From assembly GCF_039540575.1 (NCBI RefSeq), contig NZ_BAABFC010000025.1:1-64000 (forward strand): a stretch of 64,000 nt of DNA, written 5' to 3'. A program made the translations under genes and the position numbers. The notes below the pieces were generated by a model, which saw only the letters and a program-made list of their open reading frames with translations, was not told where the DNA came from and ran no database searches. Positions 34,523 through 42,716 of this stretch are shown here, one piece after another. Origin of the DNA: Pseudaeromonas paramecii (GTDB lineage Bacteria; Pseudomonadota; Gammaproteobacteria; Enterobacterales; Aeromonadaceae). How positions within the stretch are numbered: position 1 is the first letter of the stretch; each line of letters starts with the position of its first letter.

Positions 34523-35052
34523 TCCTCTTGTTGGGCAGCCAGGAGCCCGAGCATTGGCCGGCGGACTGGCCGGTGCCTGTTACCGTGACGGATGCGGACA
34601 GCCTGCTGCGCTGCTGCCTGGAGCGGCATGTGAGCCAGGTGGTGTTGCCCGAGGAGGCACAGGCCTACTGCCCTGAGTTACTGGCGCAGTTACGCTCGCT
34701 GGGGGTGCCCTATCGTTGTGGTTTACCGGCGGTGACCAGCAAGCCGGTCTCCGGGGGGACGCCCCTGGTGCTGGATGGCATCCGCATGGAGGTGCAGTGG
34801 CGTGAACATAGGGTGCGGCTCACCGAGGTGGAGTGGCGCCTGCTGCTGACCCTGTATCAGACGTCCGGGGTCATCTTCAGTCGGGAGACATTGAGCGGTG
34901 TGCTGTACCGGGATCACCGGGTGGTGGAGCCCAGAACCGTGGACAGCCACATCAAGCGGCTGCGCAAGAAGCTGCGGCAGTTGCAGCTGGCGGATGAGCC
35001 GGTGGAGACCGTCTATGGCCAGGGCTACCGGTATCGGGCCCTGGCCGGTTAG
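34519..35052 (+). CDS. Winged-helix (OmpR/PhoB-type) regulator without a functional receiver
   Basis: A 177-residue DNA-binding protein. Residues 82-175 are a complete OmpR-type winged helix (LTEVEWRLLLTLYQTSGVIFSRETL, then VEPRTVDSHIKRLRKKLRQL as recognition helix, ending VYGQGYRYRA). The N-terminal 80 residues are a shortened receiver-like region with no phospho-acceptor Asp (the place is VVLPEEA) and without the acidic pair. So phosphorylation control is unlikely. Coupled to the upstream degenerate kinase-like gene (ATGA overlap), it looks like a two-component pair that has lost phosphotransfer. The neighbouring flgHPT genes are the obvious candidate targets. Confidence 0.75.
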   Translation: MILLLGSQEPEHWPADWPVPVTVTDADSLLRCCLERHVSQVVLPEEAQAYCPELLAQLRSLGVPYRCGLPAVTSKPVSGGTPLVLDGIRMEVQWREHRVRLTEVEWRLLLTLYQTSGVIFSRETLSGVLYRDHRVVEPRTVDSHIKRLRKKLRQLQLADEPVETVYGQGYRYRALAG

Positions 35053-35055
35053 GGC

Positions 35056-35715
35056 TTATTGGGCGGACAGGGTCAGGGTCACCCGACGATTCTGGGCGCG
35101 CCCTTCCACCGTCTCATTGCTGGCCACCGGCTGATCCGGGCCAACCCCGGCCATGCTGATGCGGCCCTGAGCGACCCCTTGCAGTATCAGGGCACTGCCC
35201 ACAGATTCGGCCCGCTGCTGGGACAGACGCATGTTCATCTCGCGTCCCCCTGTGCTGTCGGTATGGCCCACCACGTTGACCTGGGTCTCCGGGTACTCCT
35301 TGAGTACCTGGGCCACGCCGGTGAGGGCATTGGCTCCGGCGGGCTTCAGCTGGCTGGAGCTGCTGTCGAAGGTGATGCTGTTGGGCATGTTCAGCAGAAT
35401 TTGATCCCCCTGGCGGGTGACGGAGACCCCGGTGCCCTGCATCTGTTGCCGCAGCTTGGCCTCCTGTTGGTCCATGTAATAGCCCACGCCACCGCCCACG
35501 GCGGCCCCGGCGGCGGCGCCGATCAGGGCACCCTTGCCTCTATCGTGCTTGGAGGAGGAGAGGACGCCCACCAGGGCGCCGGCGGCGGCGCCGATGGCGG
35601 TGCCTGTGGTGGCCTTGGCCGTTTGCTGTTCGCCGGTATAGGGGTTCACTGTGCTACAGCCGGCCAGCCCGAGGCTGGTGATCAACAGGGTACTTACAAC
35701 ACGGATGCTTCTCAT
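35056..35715 (-). CDS. OmpA-family lipoprotein (YiaD-like)
   Basis: A 219-residue outer-membrane lipoprotein. The signal ends with the lipobox LAGC (Cys20). Residues 37-80 are glycine-zipper repeats (GTAIGAAAGALVGVL, GALIGAAAGAAVGGGVGYY), and the C-terminal OmpA-like peptidoglycan-binding domain (about 105-215) includes ITFDSSSSQLKPAGANALTGVA, NVVGHTDSTGG and NRRVTLTL. It ends 4 bp from the regulator gene on the other strand. Cell-wall anchoring is expected; link to the flagellar genes is only positional. Confidence 0.88.
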   Translation of the reverse strand: MRSIRVVSTLLITSLGLAGCSTVNPYTGEQQTAKATTGTAIGAAAGALVGVLSSSKHDRGKGALIGAAAGAAVGGGVGYYMDQQEAKLRQQMQGTGVSVTRQGDQILLNMPNSITFDSSSSQLKPAGANALTGVAQVLKEYPETQVNVVGHTDSTGGREMNMRLSQQRAESVGSALILQGVAQGRISMAGVGPDQPVASNETVEGRAQNRRVTLTLSAQ

Positions 35716-35910
35716 CTGTCGGTCCTGATTGGTGAATGCGCGAAAGCGTCAAATGACACAGACTCTTCCCTGATGGCCAGATGGCCGATTCCTGCTGCCA
35801 TTCTATCCATGGCGGCCCGCTTGCCAACTGCTGAATCACAAAGGGTTTTCTATTGTCTCCACCTGCGTCTCAGGTGATGATACCGGCGAAAAAGTAACGG
35901 AAGAGAGTCC

Positions 35911-37176
35911 ATGTGCGCCAGCGAGGTGGCATCCAGCGAACACTATCAGGCCTGTCACAGCTGTGACTGGCTGGTGCAGATCCCGTCCCTGGCGGAGGGG
36001 GAGGCGGCCTGCTGCCCCCGTTGCGGCCAACCGATAGCCAGCCGCCCCCGTTTTGCCCAGCAGCGTCCCCTGGTGTATGCCCTCACCAGCCTCATCATGC
36101 TGCTGTGTGCCAACCTGTTACCCTTCTTGTCTGTCTCCACCCAGGGCTTGGGTAACAAGATACTGCTCTACCAGGCAGCCACCACCCTGTTCAGTGAGGA
36201 CTATGCCAGCCTGGGGATGCTGATTTACCTGGTGATGCAGCTGCTGCCGCTATGCTGTCTGCTGTTGCTGGGCTATGTGATGCTGCGCCTGCGCTGGCAT
36301 GGCCCCTTGGACTTAAGCCGGCTGGCCCTGCGCTGGCTGTTCTGGTTGCAGCCCTGGGGCATGGTGGAGGTGTTCATGCTGGGCACCCTGGTGAGCCTCA
36401 TCAAGATCGCCGCCTTGGCGGAGGTGCAGGTGGGCTCCGGCTTCTGGTGCTACGTGGCCTTCAGCCTGGCTTACCTCAAGAGTTTCATGCACCTGGATCG
36501 CAATCGCCTGTGGCAGCAGCTGGTGGGGCCCGTGCCCTTGCAGGTAGAGCCCATAGCGCCCTGTTCGGCCCGGGAGCTGGATCTGGCCCTGTGTCACCTT
36601 TGCCATGCCACCGTGCCGCTGGATAGGGGCTACTGCCCCCGTTGCCAAAGCCGCTTGCACGCCCGCCAGCCCCAGAGCCTGCAGCGCTGCTTCGCCCTGC
36701 TGCTGGCGGCCATCATCCTCTATGTGCCGGCCAATGCCTTGCCCATGATGGTCACCGAGACCCTCGGCTCCGTGATGAACTCCACCATATTGCAGGGGGT
36801 GGTGGTGCTGTGGAAGATGGGGGATTACCCGGTGGCCATGGTGATCTTCTTTGCCAGCATCATGATCCCCATTGCCAAGATACTGGCCCTGTTGTGGCTC
36901 TGTTACAGCACCCATAGCGGCAACCCCACCCACAGGCGCGGCCGCACCCGCCTGTATCATCTGACCGAATTTGTCGGTCGCTGGTCCATGGTGGATGTGT
37001 TCGTGGTGGCGGTGCTGGCGGCCCTGATCCGCATGGGCAAGCTGATGTCCATCTACCCCGGCGATGCGGCGGTGGCCTTTGCCGGCGTGGTGCTGATCAC
37101 CATGCTCTCCGCCATGGCCTTTGATTCACGGCTGATCTGGGATCTGCCCCCATCCACAGTGAGGAAACCCGAGTGA
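35911..37176 (+). CDS. pqiA: Paraquat-inducible protein A (PqiA-like)
   Basis: A 421-residue inner-membrane protein of the PqiA family with two homologous halves. Each half begins with a zinc-ribbon-like motif (CHSCDWLVQIPSLAEGEAACCPRCG, and CHLCHATVPLDRGYCPRC), then three or four helices including RWSMVDVFVVAVLAALIRMGKL. It is a partner of PqiB, an MCE protein that may move lipid across the periplasm. GGAAG lies before the ATG, and the gene overlaps pqiB. In E. coli the operon answers to SoxS and RpoS; no such sites were sought in detail. Confidence 0.94.
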   Translation: MCASEVASSEHYQACHSCDWLVQIPSLAEGEAACCPRCGQPIASRPRFAQQRPLVYALTSLIMLLCANLLPFLSVSTQGLGNKILLYQAATTLFSEDYASLGMLIYLVMQLLPLCCLLLLGYVMLRLRWHGPLDLSRLALRWLFWLQPWGMVEVFMLGTLVSLIKIAALAEVQVGSGFWCYVAFSLAYLKSFMHLDRNRLWQQLVGPVPLQVEPIAPCSARELDLALCHLCHATVPLDRGYCPRCQSRLHARQPQSLQRCFALLLAAIILYVPANALPMMVTETLGSVMNSTILQGVVVLWKMGDYPVAMVIFFASIMIPIAKILALLWLCYSTHSGNPTHRRGRTRLYHLTEFVGRWSMVDVFVVAVLAALIRMGKLMSIYPGDAAVAFAGVVLITMLSAMAFDSRLIWDLPPSTVRKPE

Positions 37177-38825
37177 AAATCGGTTCGTCTTTCGGTAGCC
37201 AGGCGCAGCTGCGCGCCATCCGGCATCTGTCGCCCATCTGGCTGGTGCCCATCATTGCCGCACTGGTGGGCTTGTGGCTGCTCTATGTCTCCTTCACCAA
37301 TCAGGGGCCTCTGATCACCCTCTACATCAAGGATGCCGATGGCATAGTGGCCGGCAAGACCATGATCAAGGCCCTGAGCGTGGATGTGGGCACTGTGCAG
37401 ACGGTGAAGATGAGCAAGGATCTCAGCCATGTGATCCTCACCGCCCGCATGGCGGTGGATACCGAGGAGATGCTCAAGCAGGACAGTCAGTTCTGGGTGG
37501 TGAAACCCAGGGTCGGTCGCCAGGGTATCTCCGGGCTGGGCACCTTGCTGTCCGGCGCCTACATAGAGCTGCTGCCGGGCAAGGCGGACAAAGCGGCGGA
37601 CAGCTACAAGGTGCTGGATGAGCCACCGCTGGCTCGCGCCGAGGAGCAGGGGATCAAGGTGATGCTCTACAGCGAGAAGAACCGTGGTCTGGTGGCCAGC
37701 GATCCCGTCATCTACCGCGGTTTCACCGTGGGCCGGGTGGAGAAGGCCAGCTTCTCCATCGAGCACCGCCGCCTGGAATACCAGCTGTTCATCCATGCGC
37801 CTTACGATGCGCTGGTGACCAGCAATGTGCGTTTCTGGACCAATAACGGCATGCGCGTCAGCGCCTCCTCCGAGGGCATCAGCCTGGAGACGGGTACCCT
37901 GGAGAGCCTGTTGCGTGGCGGCGTGACCTTCGACGTGCCGGAGGGCTGGCCTCTGGGGCGCAAGGTGAAGAGCGGCGAAGTATTCAACCTGTATGCCGAC
38001 GAGGAGAGCAGCCGCACCCAGGAGTTCAATTTTCACCAGGACTATGTGCTCAAGTTCGGCGAGTCCATCCGGGGGCTGAACATCGGGGCCCCGGTAGAGT
38101 TTCTCGGGGTGCGGGTGGGCTCGGTACTGCAGGTGCCCTTCATGCAGGAGGACCAGGTGCTGATGGAGCAGGCTCCCCGGGAGGTGGCGGTGCTGATCCG
38201 ACTGGAGCCCGGGCGCATCAACGGCATCGATTCCGAGGCGGCACTGCAACGCATGGTGCAGGTGCTGAGGGCCGAGGTGAGGCGTGGCCTGCGGGCCAGC
38301 CTGCGCACCGGCAACCTGCTCACCGGCGGCATGGTGGTGGAGTTGGCCTACCATCCGGATCAACCTCAGGCCCGGTCGCTCGGCACCTTCAATGGCTACC
38401 CTCTGCTGCCCACAGCCAAGGGCGGGCTGTATAACCTGGAGCAACAGAGCCTGGCGGTGCTGAAGAAGATCAACGATCTGCCGGTGGAGCAGACGCTGAC
38501 CAAGCTGGACGAGCTGCTGAGCCAATCCAGCCAGAGCGTGGCGGCCATCGGCCAGTTGAGTCAGACCCTCAACCGGCTGGCGGGTCAACCGGCCACCCAG
38601 CAGCTACCGGATGAGACCCTCAAGGCCATGCAGCAGCTGCAGCAGACCCTGGCGGGCTTCTCCGCCGAGGCGCCGGCCTATCAGCAGCTCAATCAGACCA
38701 TAGACAACCTCAATCGCCTGCTCAACGAGCTCAAGCCGGTGGCCCGCACCCTGAGCGAGCAGCCCAATGCCCTGATCTTCTCCCCGAACCCGGGGCAGGA
38801 TCCCCAACCCAGGAGAGCCCAATGA
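37173..38825 (+). CDS. pqiB: MCE-domain protein PqiB
   Basis: A 550-residue MlaD/MCE protein anchored by an N-terminal helix (about residues 22-42, WLVPIIAALVGLWLLYVSF). Three MCE repeats (about 45-135, 160-220, 290-395) form hexameric rings stacked as a tube across the periplasm, and a long helix-rich C-terminus (about 415-530) forms a needle. Start GTG (37173) overlaps the pqiA stop in GTGA. It needs PqiC as an outer-membrane anchor. Lipid transfer is inferred from E. coli PqiABC. Confidence 0.94.
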   Translation: MKIGSSFGSQAQLRAIRHLSPIWLVPIIAALVGLWLLYVSFTNQGPLITLYIKDADGIVAGKTMIKALSVDVGTVQTVKMSKDLSHVILTARMAVDTEEMLKQDSQFWVVKPRVGRQGISGLGTLLSGAYIELLPGKADKAADSYKVLDEPPLARAEEQGIKVMLYSEKNRGLVASDPVIYRGFTVGRVEKASFSIEHRRLEYQLFIHAPYDALVTSNVRFWTNNGMRVSASSEGISLETGTLESLLRGGVTFDVPEGWPLGRKVKSGEVFNLYADEESSRTQEFNFHQDYVLKFGESIRGLNIGAPVEFLGVRVGSVLQVPFMQEDQVLMEQAPREVAVLIRLEPGRINGIDSEAALQRMVQVLRAEVRRGLRASLRTGNLLTGGMVVELAYHPDQPQARSLGTFNGYPLLPTAKGGLYNLEQQSLAVLKKINDLPVEQTLTKLDELLSQSSQSVAAIGQLSQTLNRLAGQPATQQLPDETLKAMQQLQQTLAGFSAEAPAYQQLNQTIDNLNRLLNELKPVARTLSEQPNALIFSPNPGQDPQPRRAQ

Positions 38826-39391
38826 TGCGACGCAGCCTTAGGTTTTTGCTGCCCTGGCTGCTGGTGGGCTGTGCCGCCCAGCCTGGCCCCCAGTATTACG
38901 CCCTGACCCTGCCCAGTGAGCCGGTGGTCAGCAGTCCGGCCCGTCAGGGCCCCCTGCTGCAGGTGCAGAGCCTGACCCTGCCGGATTATCTGGCTCAGGC
39001 GGGCATCGCCTTTCAGCAGGATGACATCCAGCTGACCCTGGCCAATCAGGCCCGCTGGGCCGAGCCGCTGGATCGTCAGCTGGGTGCCCTGCTGCTGGCC
39101 AAGCTGGAGCAAGACCTGCCCCAGGTGCAGTTGCAGGGGCCGCAGGAGAGTGGCCAGCAGTGGCGGTTGAATCTGTTTGTCGATGCCTTTCAGGGGCGCT
39201 TCGATGGCCAGGCGGTGATCGCTGGCCGTTGGGTGCTGCAAGGGCCCCAGGGGGAGCGACATAGCGGTCGCTTCAACCAGCTGGAGCCCTTGAGTGAGGA
39301 TGGCTATCCGGCCCTGGTGCGGGCCCTGCAGAAGGGCTGGTTGCAGCAGGCCCATGCCTTGGCCGGCCAGCTGCAGCCCCTGCTGCACTAA
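38822..39391 (+). CDS. pqiC: Outer-membrane lipoprotein PqiC
   Basis: A 189-residue lipoprotein (ABC-type transport auxiliary, DUF330). MMRRSLRFLLPWLLVGCAAQPGPQYYALTLP gives the lipobox LVGC with Cys at 17. The pattern LLQVQSLTLPDYLAQAGIAFQQDDIQLTLANQARWAEPL matches PqiC/YmbA. The start overlaps the pqiB stop, and its stop overlaps the opposing GGDEF gene by 4 bp. It links PqiB rings to the outer membrane. Confidence 0.93.
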   Translation: MMRRSLRFLLPWLLVGCAAQPGPQYYALTLPSEPVVSSPARQGPLLQVQSLTLPDYLAQAGIAFQQDDIQLTLANQARWAEPLDRQLGALLLAKLEQDLPQVQLQGPQESGQQWRLNLFVDAFQGRFDGQAVIAGRWVLQGPQGERHSGRFNQLEPLSEDGYPALVRALQKGWLQQAHALAGQLQPLLH

Positions 39392-40422
39392 TCCGTCAGG
39401 CTGTGGATCCGCTGTACCGGGCTTAGTCGGGCGCGGTTACGGCCCGCCTCGCAGGCTTGTTGCAGCGCGGTTTCGGCCGCATGCAGCAGGGCGGCGGCAT
39501 CCAGCCTGGCCTCCAGGCTCTGCAGCCCCACCAGACCCAGGCTGGCGGAGAGCTGATAACTTTGCCCGGCCTGATCCACGGTGCCGTACAGGGTCTGCAC
39601 CAGCTTGTCACCCACCCCCAGCAGTTCATCCACTCCCAGGCCCGGCAGCAGCACCAGCAGGCGATCCTGTTGCCAGCGGCCCAGCAGATCGCCGGTGCGC
39701 AGGGTGGCCTTGAGCCGGGCCGCAGCGGCCTGCAGCATGCCCTGGGCCTCCTCCACGCTGAGGGACTCGGTGGCGATGGGATCCAGCTCCACCAGCGCCA
39801 AGGCAAAGGGGCGCTGCTCCAGCCGGCAGCGGGTGTGGCTGTGGTGCAGCAGGGCCAGGATGCCCTGCTTGTTCGGCAGGCCGGTCAAGGGATCCTGATC
39901 GGTTTGCGGGGCCAGCATCAGACGGCGCAGGGCCTGGGGATGGGAGCTGGCCAGAAAGCGCAACAGCAGCTGCGCCTCCAACAGGCTGGCCAGGTCGGTG
40001 AGCCCCAGCTTCTGATCGGCACTGAGCTCGCCGCCGGCCTTGAGGCCGACGCATAGCAGGCCGATGCGATGGCCTTCGGCGTTGCGGAACGGACAGGTGG
40101 CCACCACCCCCAGACGTTGCATCCAGGGGTGGGGTCTGAGCTCGGGATCCTCACAGGCGTGGCACAGGGCGAGGCTCTCCTCTTCCAGCAGATGCTGGCA
40201 GAGGGGGGGCGGCGAACCGGGTGGCAGATCCTCGCCCACCACCAGCAGATCCCCCTCCTCGGCCAGCAGGCTGATCCAGGCACACTCGGCCTGGCACAGG
40301 GTCTGAGCGGTGCGGCTGATCTTCTGGTACTCCTCCTGGGGCAGATCCGCCAGGGTCAGGGTTCGCGTCAGGGCGGCCAGGCGTTGCTGGTGGCGTCCTT
40401 CCGGTTGCATCGCGTCTGTCAT
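39388..40422 (-). CDS. GAF-GGDEF protein with a degenerate active site
   Basis: A 344-residue soluble regulator. Residues 25-155 form a GAF-like domain (TLCQAECAWISLLAEEGDLLVVGEDL; CPFRNAEGHRIGLLCVGLKAG). Residues 172-335 form a GGDEF domain with TDQDPLTGLPNKQG, but the active-site GGDEF is replaced by QQDRL (251-255, in RWQQDRLLVLLPG). It is therefore probably inactive as a diguanylate cyclase and may bind ligand or act as an effector. ATG 40422 has GGGAG 6 bases upstream. It is convergent with pqiC, with a 4-bp overlap. Confidence 0.88.
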   Translation of the reverse strand: MTDAMQPEGRHQQRLAALTRTLTLADLPQEEYQKISRTAQTLCQAECAWISLLAEEGDLLVVGEDLPPGSPPPLCQHLLEEESLALCHACEDPELRPHPWMQRLGVVATCPFRNAEGHRIGLLCVGLKAGGELSADQKLGLTDLASLLEAQLLLRFLASSHPQALRRLMLAPQTDQDPLTGLPNKQGILALLHHSHTRCRLEQRPFALALVELDPIATESLSVEEAQGMLQAAAARLKATLRTGDLLGRWQQDRLLVLLPGLGVDELLGVGDKLVQTLYGTVDQAGQSYQLSASLGLVGLQSLEARLDAAALLHAAETALQQACEAGRNRARLSPVQRIHSLTD

Positions 40423-40576
40423 GCCTTTCTCCCAATCCGTGCTGGTGCTTAGTAATGGTAGGCAAAGGGTCTCGCGTCTGAGGCAAAAAACCTGTGGCTG
40501 ATATCTCACTACGGCGAAGGATTGGCCTGCGTCGGTACGGGGGAGGCGGTAGGGCGGTCGAGGGGGAGTACAACCA

Positions 40577-40599
40577 GGAGCGGTGGATCACACCGCTCC
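40577..40599. terminator. Perfect hairpin downstream of pyrC
   Basis: GGAGCGGTG pairs with CACCGCTCC in a 9-bp perfect stem with loop GATCA. No T tract follows on either strand, so it is a weak terminator candidate, or an RNA end-protecting stem, for pyrC (stop at 40616). Confidence 0.4.
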
Positions 40600-40615
40600 C
40601 GGATTCTGCTTCAGA

Positions 40616-41668
40616 TCAGGCTTGGGGCAGCTTGACCCCGGTGACCTGCCACTGCAGGGTGGCGCCCGCCATGAAGGGGATGATGGGGCTGCCGTTGGGC
40701 AAGGTGATGGTCTCCGGGATCTGCCAGGGCTTTTTCTCCAGGGTGACAGTGCCTTGATTGCGGGGCAGGCCATAGAAGTCGGCACCATGCTGGCTGGCAA
40801 AGCCTTCCAGCTTGTCCAGGGCATGGAGCTCGTCGAAGACTTGCGCGTACAGCTCGAGGGCGGCCCAGGCGCTGTAGCAGCCGGCACAGCCGCAGGCGGA
40901 CTCTTTCTTTGACTGGGGGTGGGGGGCCGAGTCGCTACCCAGGAAGAATTTCTTCGAGCCGCTGGCCACCGCGGCCCGCAGGGCCTGCTGGTGGATGTTG
41001 CGCTTCAACACCGGCAGGCAGTAATTGTGCGGCCGGATGCCGCCCACCAGCATGTCGTTGCGGTTTAACAGCAGGTGCTGGGGGGTGATGGTGGCGGCGA
41101 TGTTGTCGCCCGCAGCCATGACGAAGTCAGCGGCATCCTGGGTGGTGATGTGTTCGAACACCAGGCGTAACTCCGGCAGGCGCTCCGTGATGGGACGCAG
41201 CCGCTGGTCGATGAACACCTTCTCCCGGTCAAAGATATCCACGTGGGACTCGGTGACCTCGCCATGTACCAGCAATGGCATCCGGTGTTCCACCAGGGCC
41301 TCCAGCACCGGATACAGGCCATCCAGACGGGTGACCGCCGCATCCGAGTTGGTGGTGGCGCCGGCCGGATAGAGTTTCACCGCGGTGACGCCACACCGGG
41401 CCGCTTCAGCAATGTCGGCCGGGGTGGTGTTGTCGGTTAAATACAGGGTCATCAGAGGTTCAAAGCCTGAGCCTGCAGGTCTGGCGGCCAGGATCCGCGC
41501 CTTGTAGGCCATGGCCTCGGCCGCAGTGCGCACCGGAGGGACCAGGTTGGGCATGACGATGGCCCGGCCGAAGCAGCGGGCGGTGGCGGGCACGGTTTCT
41601 GCCAGCATGTCGCCATCGCGAAAATGCAGATGCCAGTCGTCGGGCGCGGTAATCGTAATCTGTGTCAT
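40616..41668 (-). CDS. pyrC: Dihydroorotase PyrC
   Basis: Third enzyme of pyrimidine synthesis, cyclising carbamoyl aspartate to dihydroorotate. A class II, 350-residue enzyme like that of E. coli. The metal-binding HLHFRDG (His 14 and 16), the carboxylated Lys in VKLYPAGATTNS, the HGEV histidine, and the later GSDSAPH with Asp are present. Single-gene unit. Confidence 0.97.
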   Translation of the reverse strand: MTQITITAPDDWHLHFRDGDMLAETVPATARCFGRAIVMPNLVPPVRTAAEAMAYKARILAARPAGSGFEPLMTLYLTDNTTPADIAEAARCGVTAVKLYPAGATTNSDAAVTRLDGLYPVLEALVEHRMPLLVHGEVTESHVDIFDREKVFIDQRLRPITERLPELRLVFEHITTQDAADFVMAAGDNIAATITPQHLLLNRNDMLVGGIRPHNYCLPVLKRNIHQQALRAAVASGSKKFFLGSDSAPHPQSKKESACGCAGCYSAWAALELYAQVFDELHALDKLEGFASQHGADFYGLPRNQGTVTLEKKPWQIPETITLPNGSPIIPFMAGATLQWQVTGVKLPQA

Positions 41669-41744
41669 GAACTCATCTCAACGGGTGGATAAAGGTTGTC
41701 GCCAGTGCCGACAGTATGAGACGTCTTGGCTGTCAGATTCAATC

Positions 41745-42716
41745 TTAGGTGCCGGCGGCCCGCTGGAGTCGATCCCAAATATCCAGCCATTCCGGCCCTG
41801 AAGGCGGCGCCTCCACCCAGATGCGCGCCACCCCCGGGGTCTGATCCAGCCGATAGAGGGCCCCATAGAGCGCCTGGCGGTAACCCTGATGATCGGCGGG
41901 CATGGCGATCCTGTGGCCGCCCTGGGCCGGCCAATCGGCGGCGTGCAGCAGCAGACCCGTGGTATCGTCCACCCTGGGCCATTGGGCCTGGAGTTCGGCC
42001 CGGGTGAGGAGACTCAGCGGACAGTTTGGCCGGTAATGCACCTTGTGATTGCCGGAGACCGCCACCCTGTGGGGGGCGAAGTCGCGCACCGGGACCGCCA
42101 GGTGGCGTTGCAGGGCGCTGGCGGTGATAGGCCCGGCGCGCAGTATCTCAGCTCCCTCGGGCGTCACCCTGAGAATGGTGGATTCGGTCCCCACCTGGCA
42201 CGGGCCGCCGTCCAGCACGGCGGCAATCCTGCCATTGAGGCCGGCCATCACATGCTCTGCCCGGGTGGGGCTGAGCTTCTGGTAGGGGTTGGCCGAGGGG
42301 GCGGCTACCGCCAGCTGATGTTGCCTGAGCAGGCTCAGCAGGGTGGGGTGCTGGGGGATGCGCACCCCTATGGTGGGCAGGCCGCCGGTCACCACGTCGG
42401 AGACCCTGGGGTGTTTGTCCAGCAACAGGGTGAGGGGGCCAGGCCAGAACTGGCGTGCCAGGGGTTCGACCCAGTCTGGCACCGCCTTGACCCACTGATC
42501 CAGCTGCTGAAGATCGCCGATATGCAGTATCAGGGGGTGGTTTCTGGGGCGTTGCTTGGCGGCAAAGATCGCCGCCACCGCCTCGGGGTTGCTGGCATCG
42601 GCCGCCAGACCGTAGACGGTTTCTGTCGGTACCGCCACCAACTGGCCGGCCTTGAGCAAGTGGCCGGCCTGCGCCAGGTGATCGGCGCGCTCGGCCTGTA
42701 ATAAGAGGGTGTTCAT
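41745..42716 (-). CDS. L-threonylcarbamoyladenylate synthase, Sua5 type
   Basis: Makes threonylcarbamoyl-AMP for t6A37 tRNA modification. A 323-residue protein with an N-terminal YrdC domain (KAGQLVAVPTETVYGLAADASNPEAVAAIFAAKQRP; HRNHP-like RPRNHPLILHI; KLSPTRAEHVM; LDGGPCQVGTESTIL) and a C-terminal Sua5 domain (about 210-320). ATG 42716 with AAGG 8 bases upstream overlaps the dabA stop (ATGA), so it is coupled to the inorganic-carbon transporter genes, a combination without obvious biochemical logic. E. coli instead has the shorter TsaC; a second copy may exist elsewhere. Confidence 0.9.
   Translation of the reverse strand: MNTLLLQAERADHLAQAGHLLKAGQLVAVPTETVYGLAADASNPEAVAAIFAAKQRPRNHPLILHIGDLQQLDQWVKAVPDWVEPLARQFWPGPLTLLLDKHPRVSDVVTGGLPTIGVRIPQHPTLLSLLRQHQLAVAAPSANPYQKLSPTRAEHVMAGLNGRIAAVLDGGPCQVGTESTILRVTPEGAEILRAGPITASALQRHLAVPVRDFAPHRVAVSGNHKVHYRPNCPLSLLTRAELQAQWPRVDDTTGLLLHAADWPAQGGHRIAMPADHQGYRQALYGALYRLDQTPGVARIWVEAPPSGPEWLDIWDRLQRAAGT

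Noticed and set aside
40577..40599. Hairpin as an operator palindrome rather than terminator
   Set aside because: No promoter elements near it; position after pyrC favours an RNA 3'-end role, so not reported as an operator.
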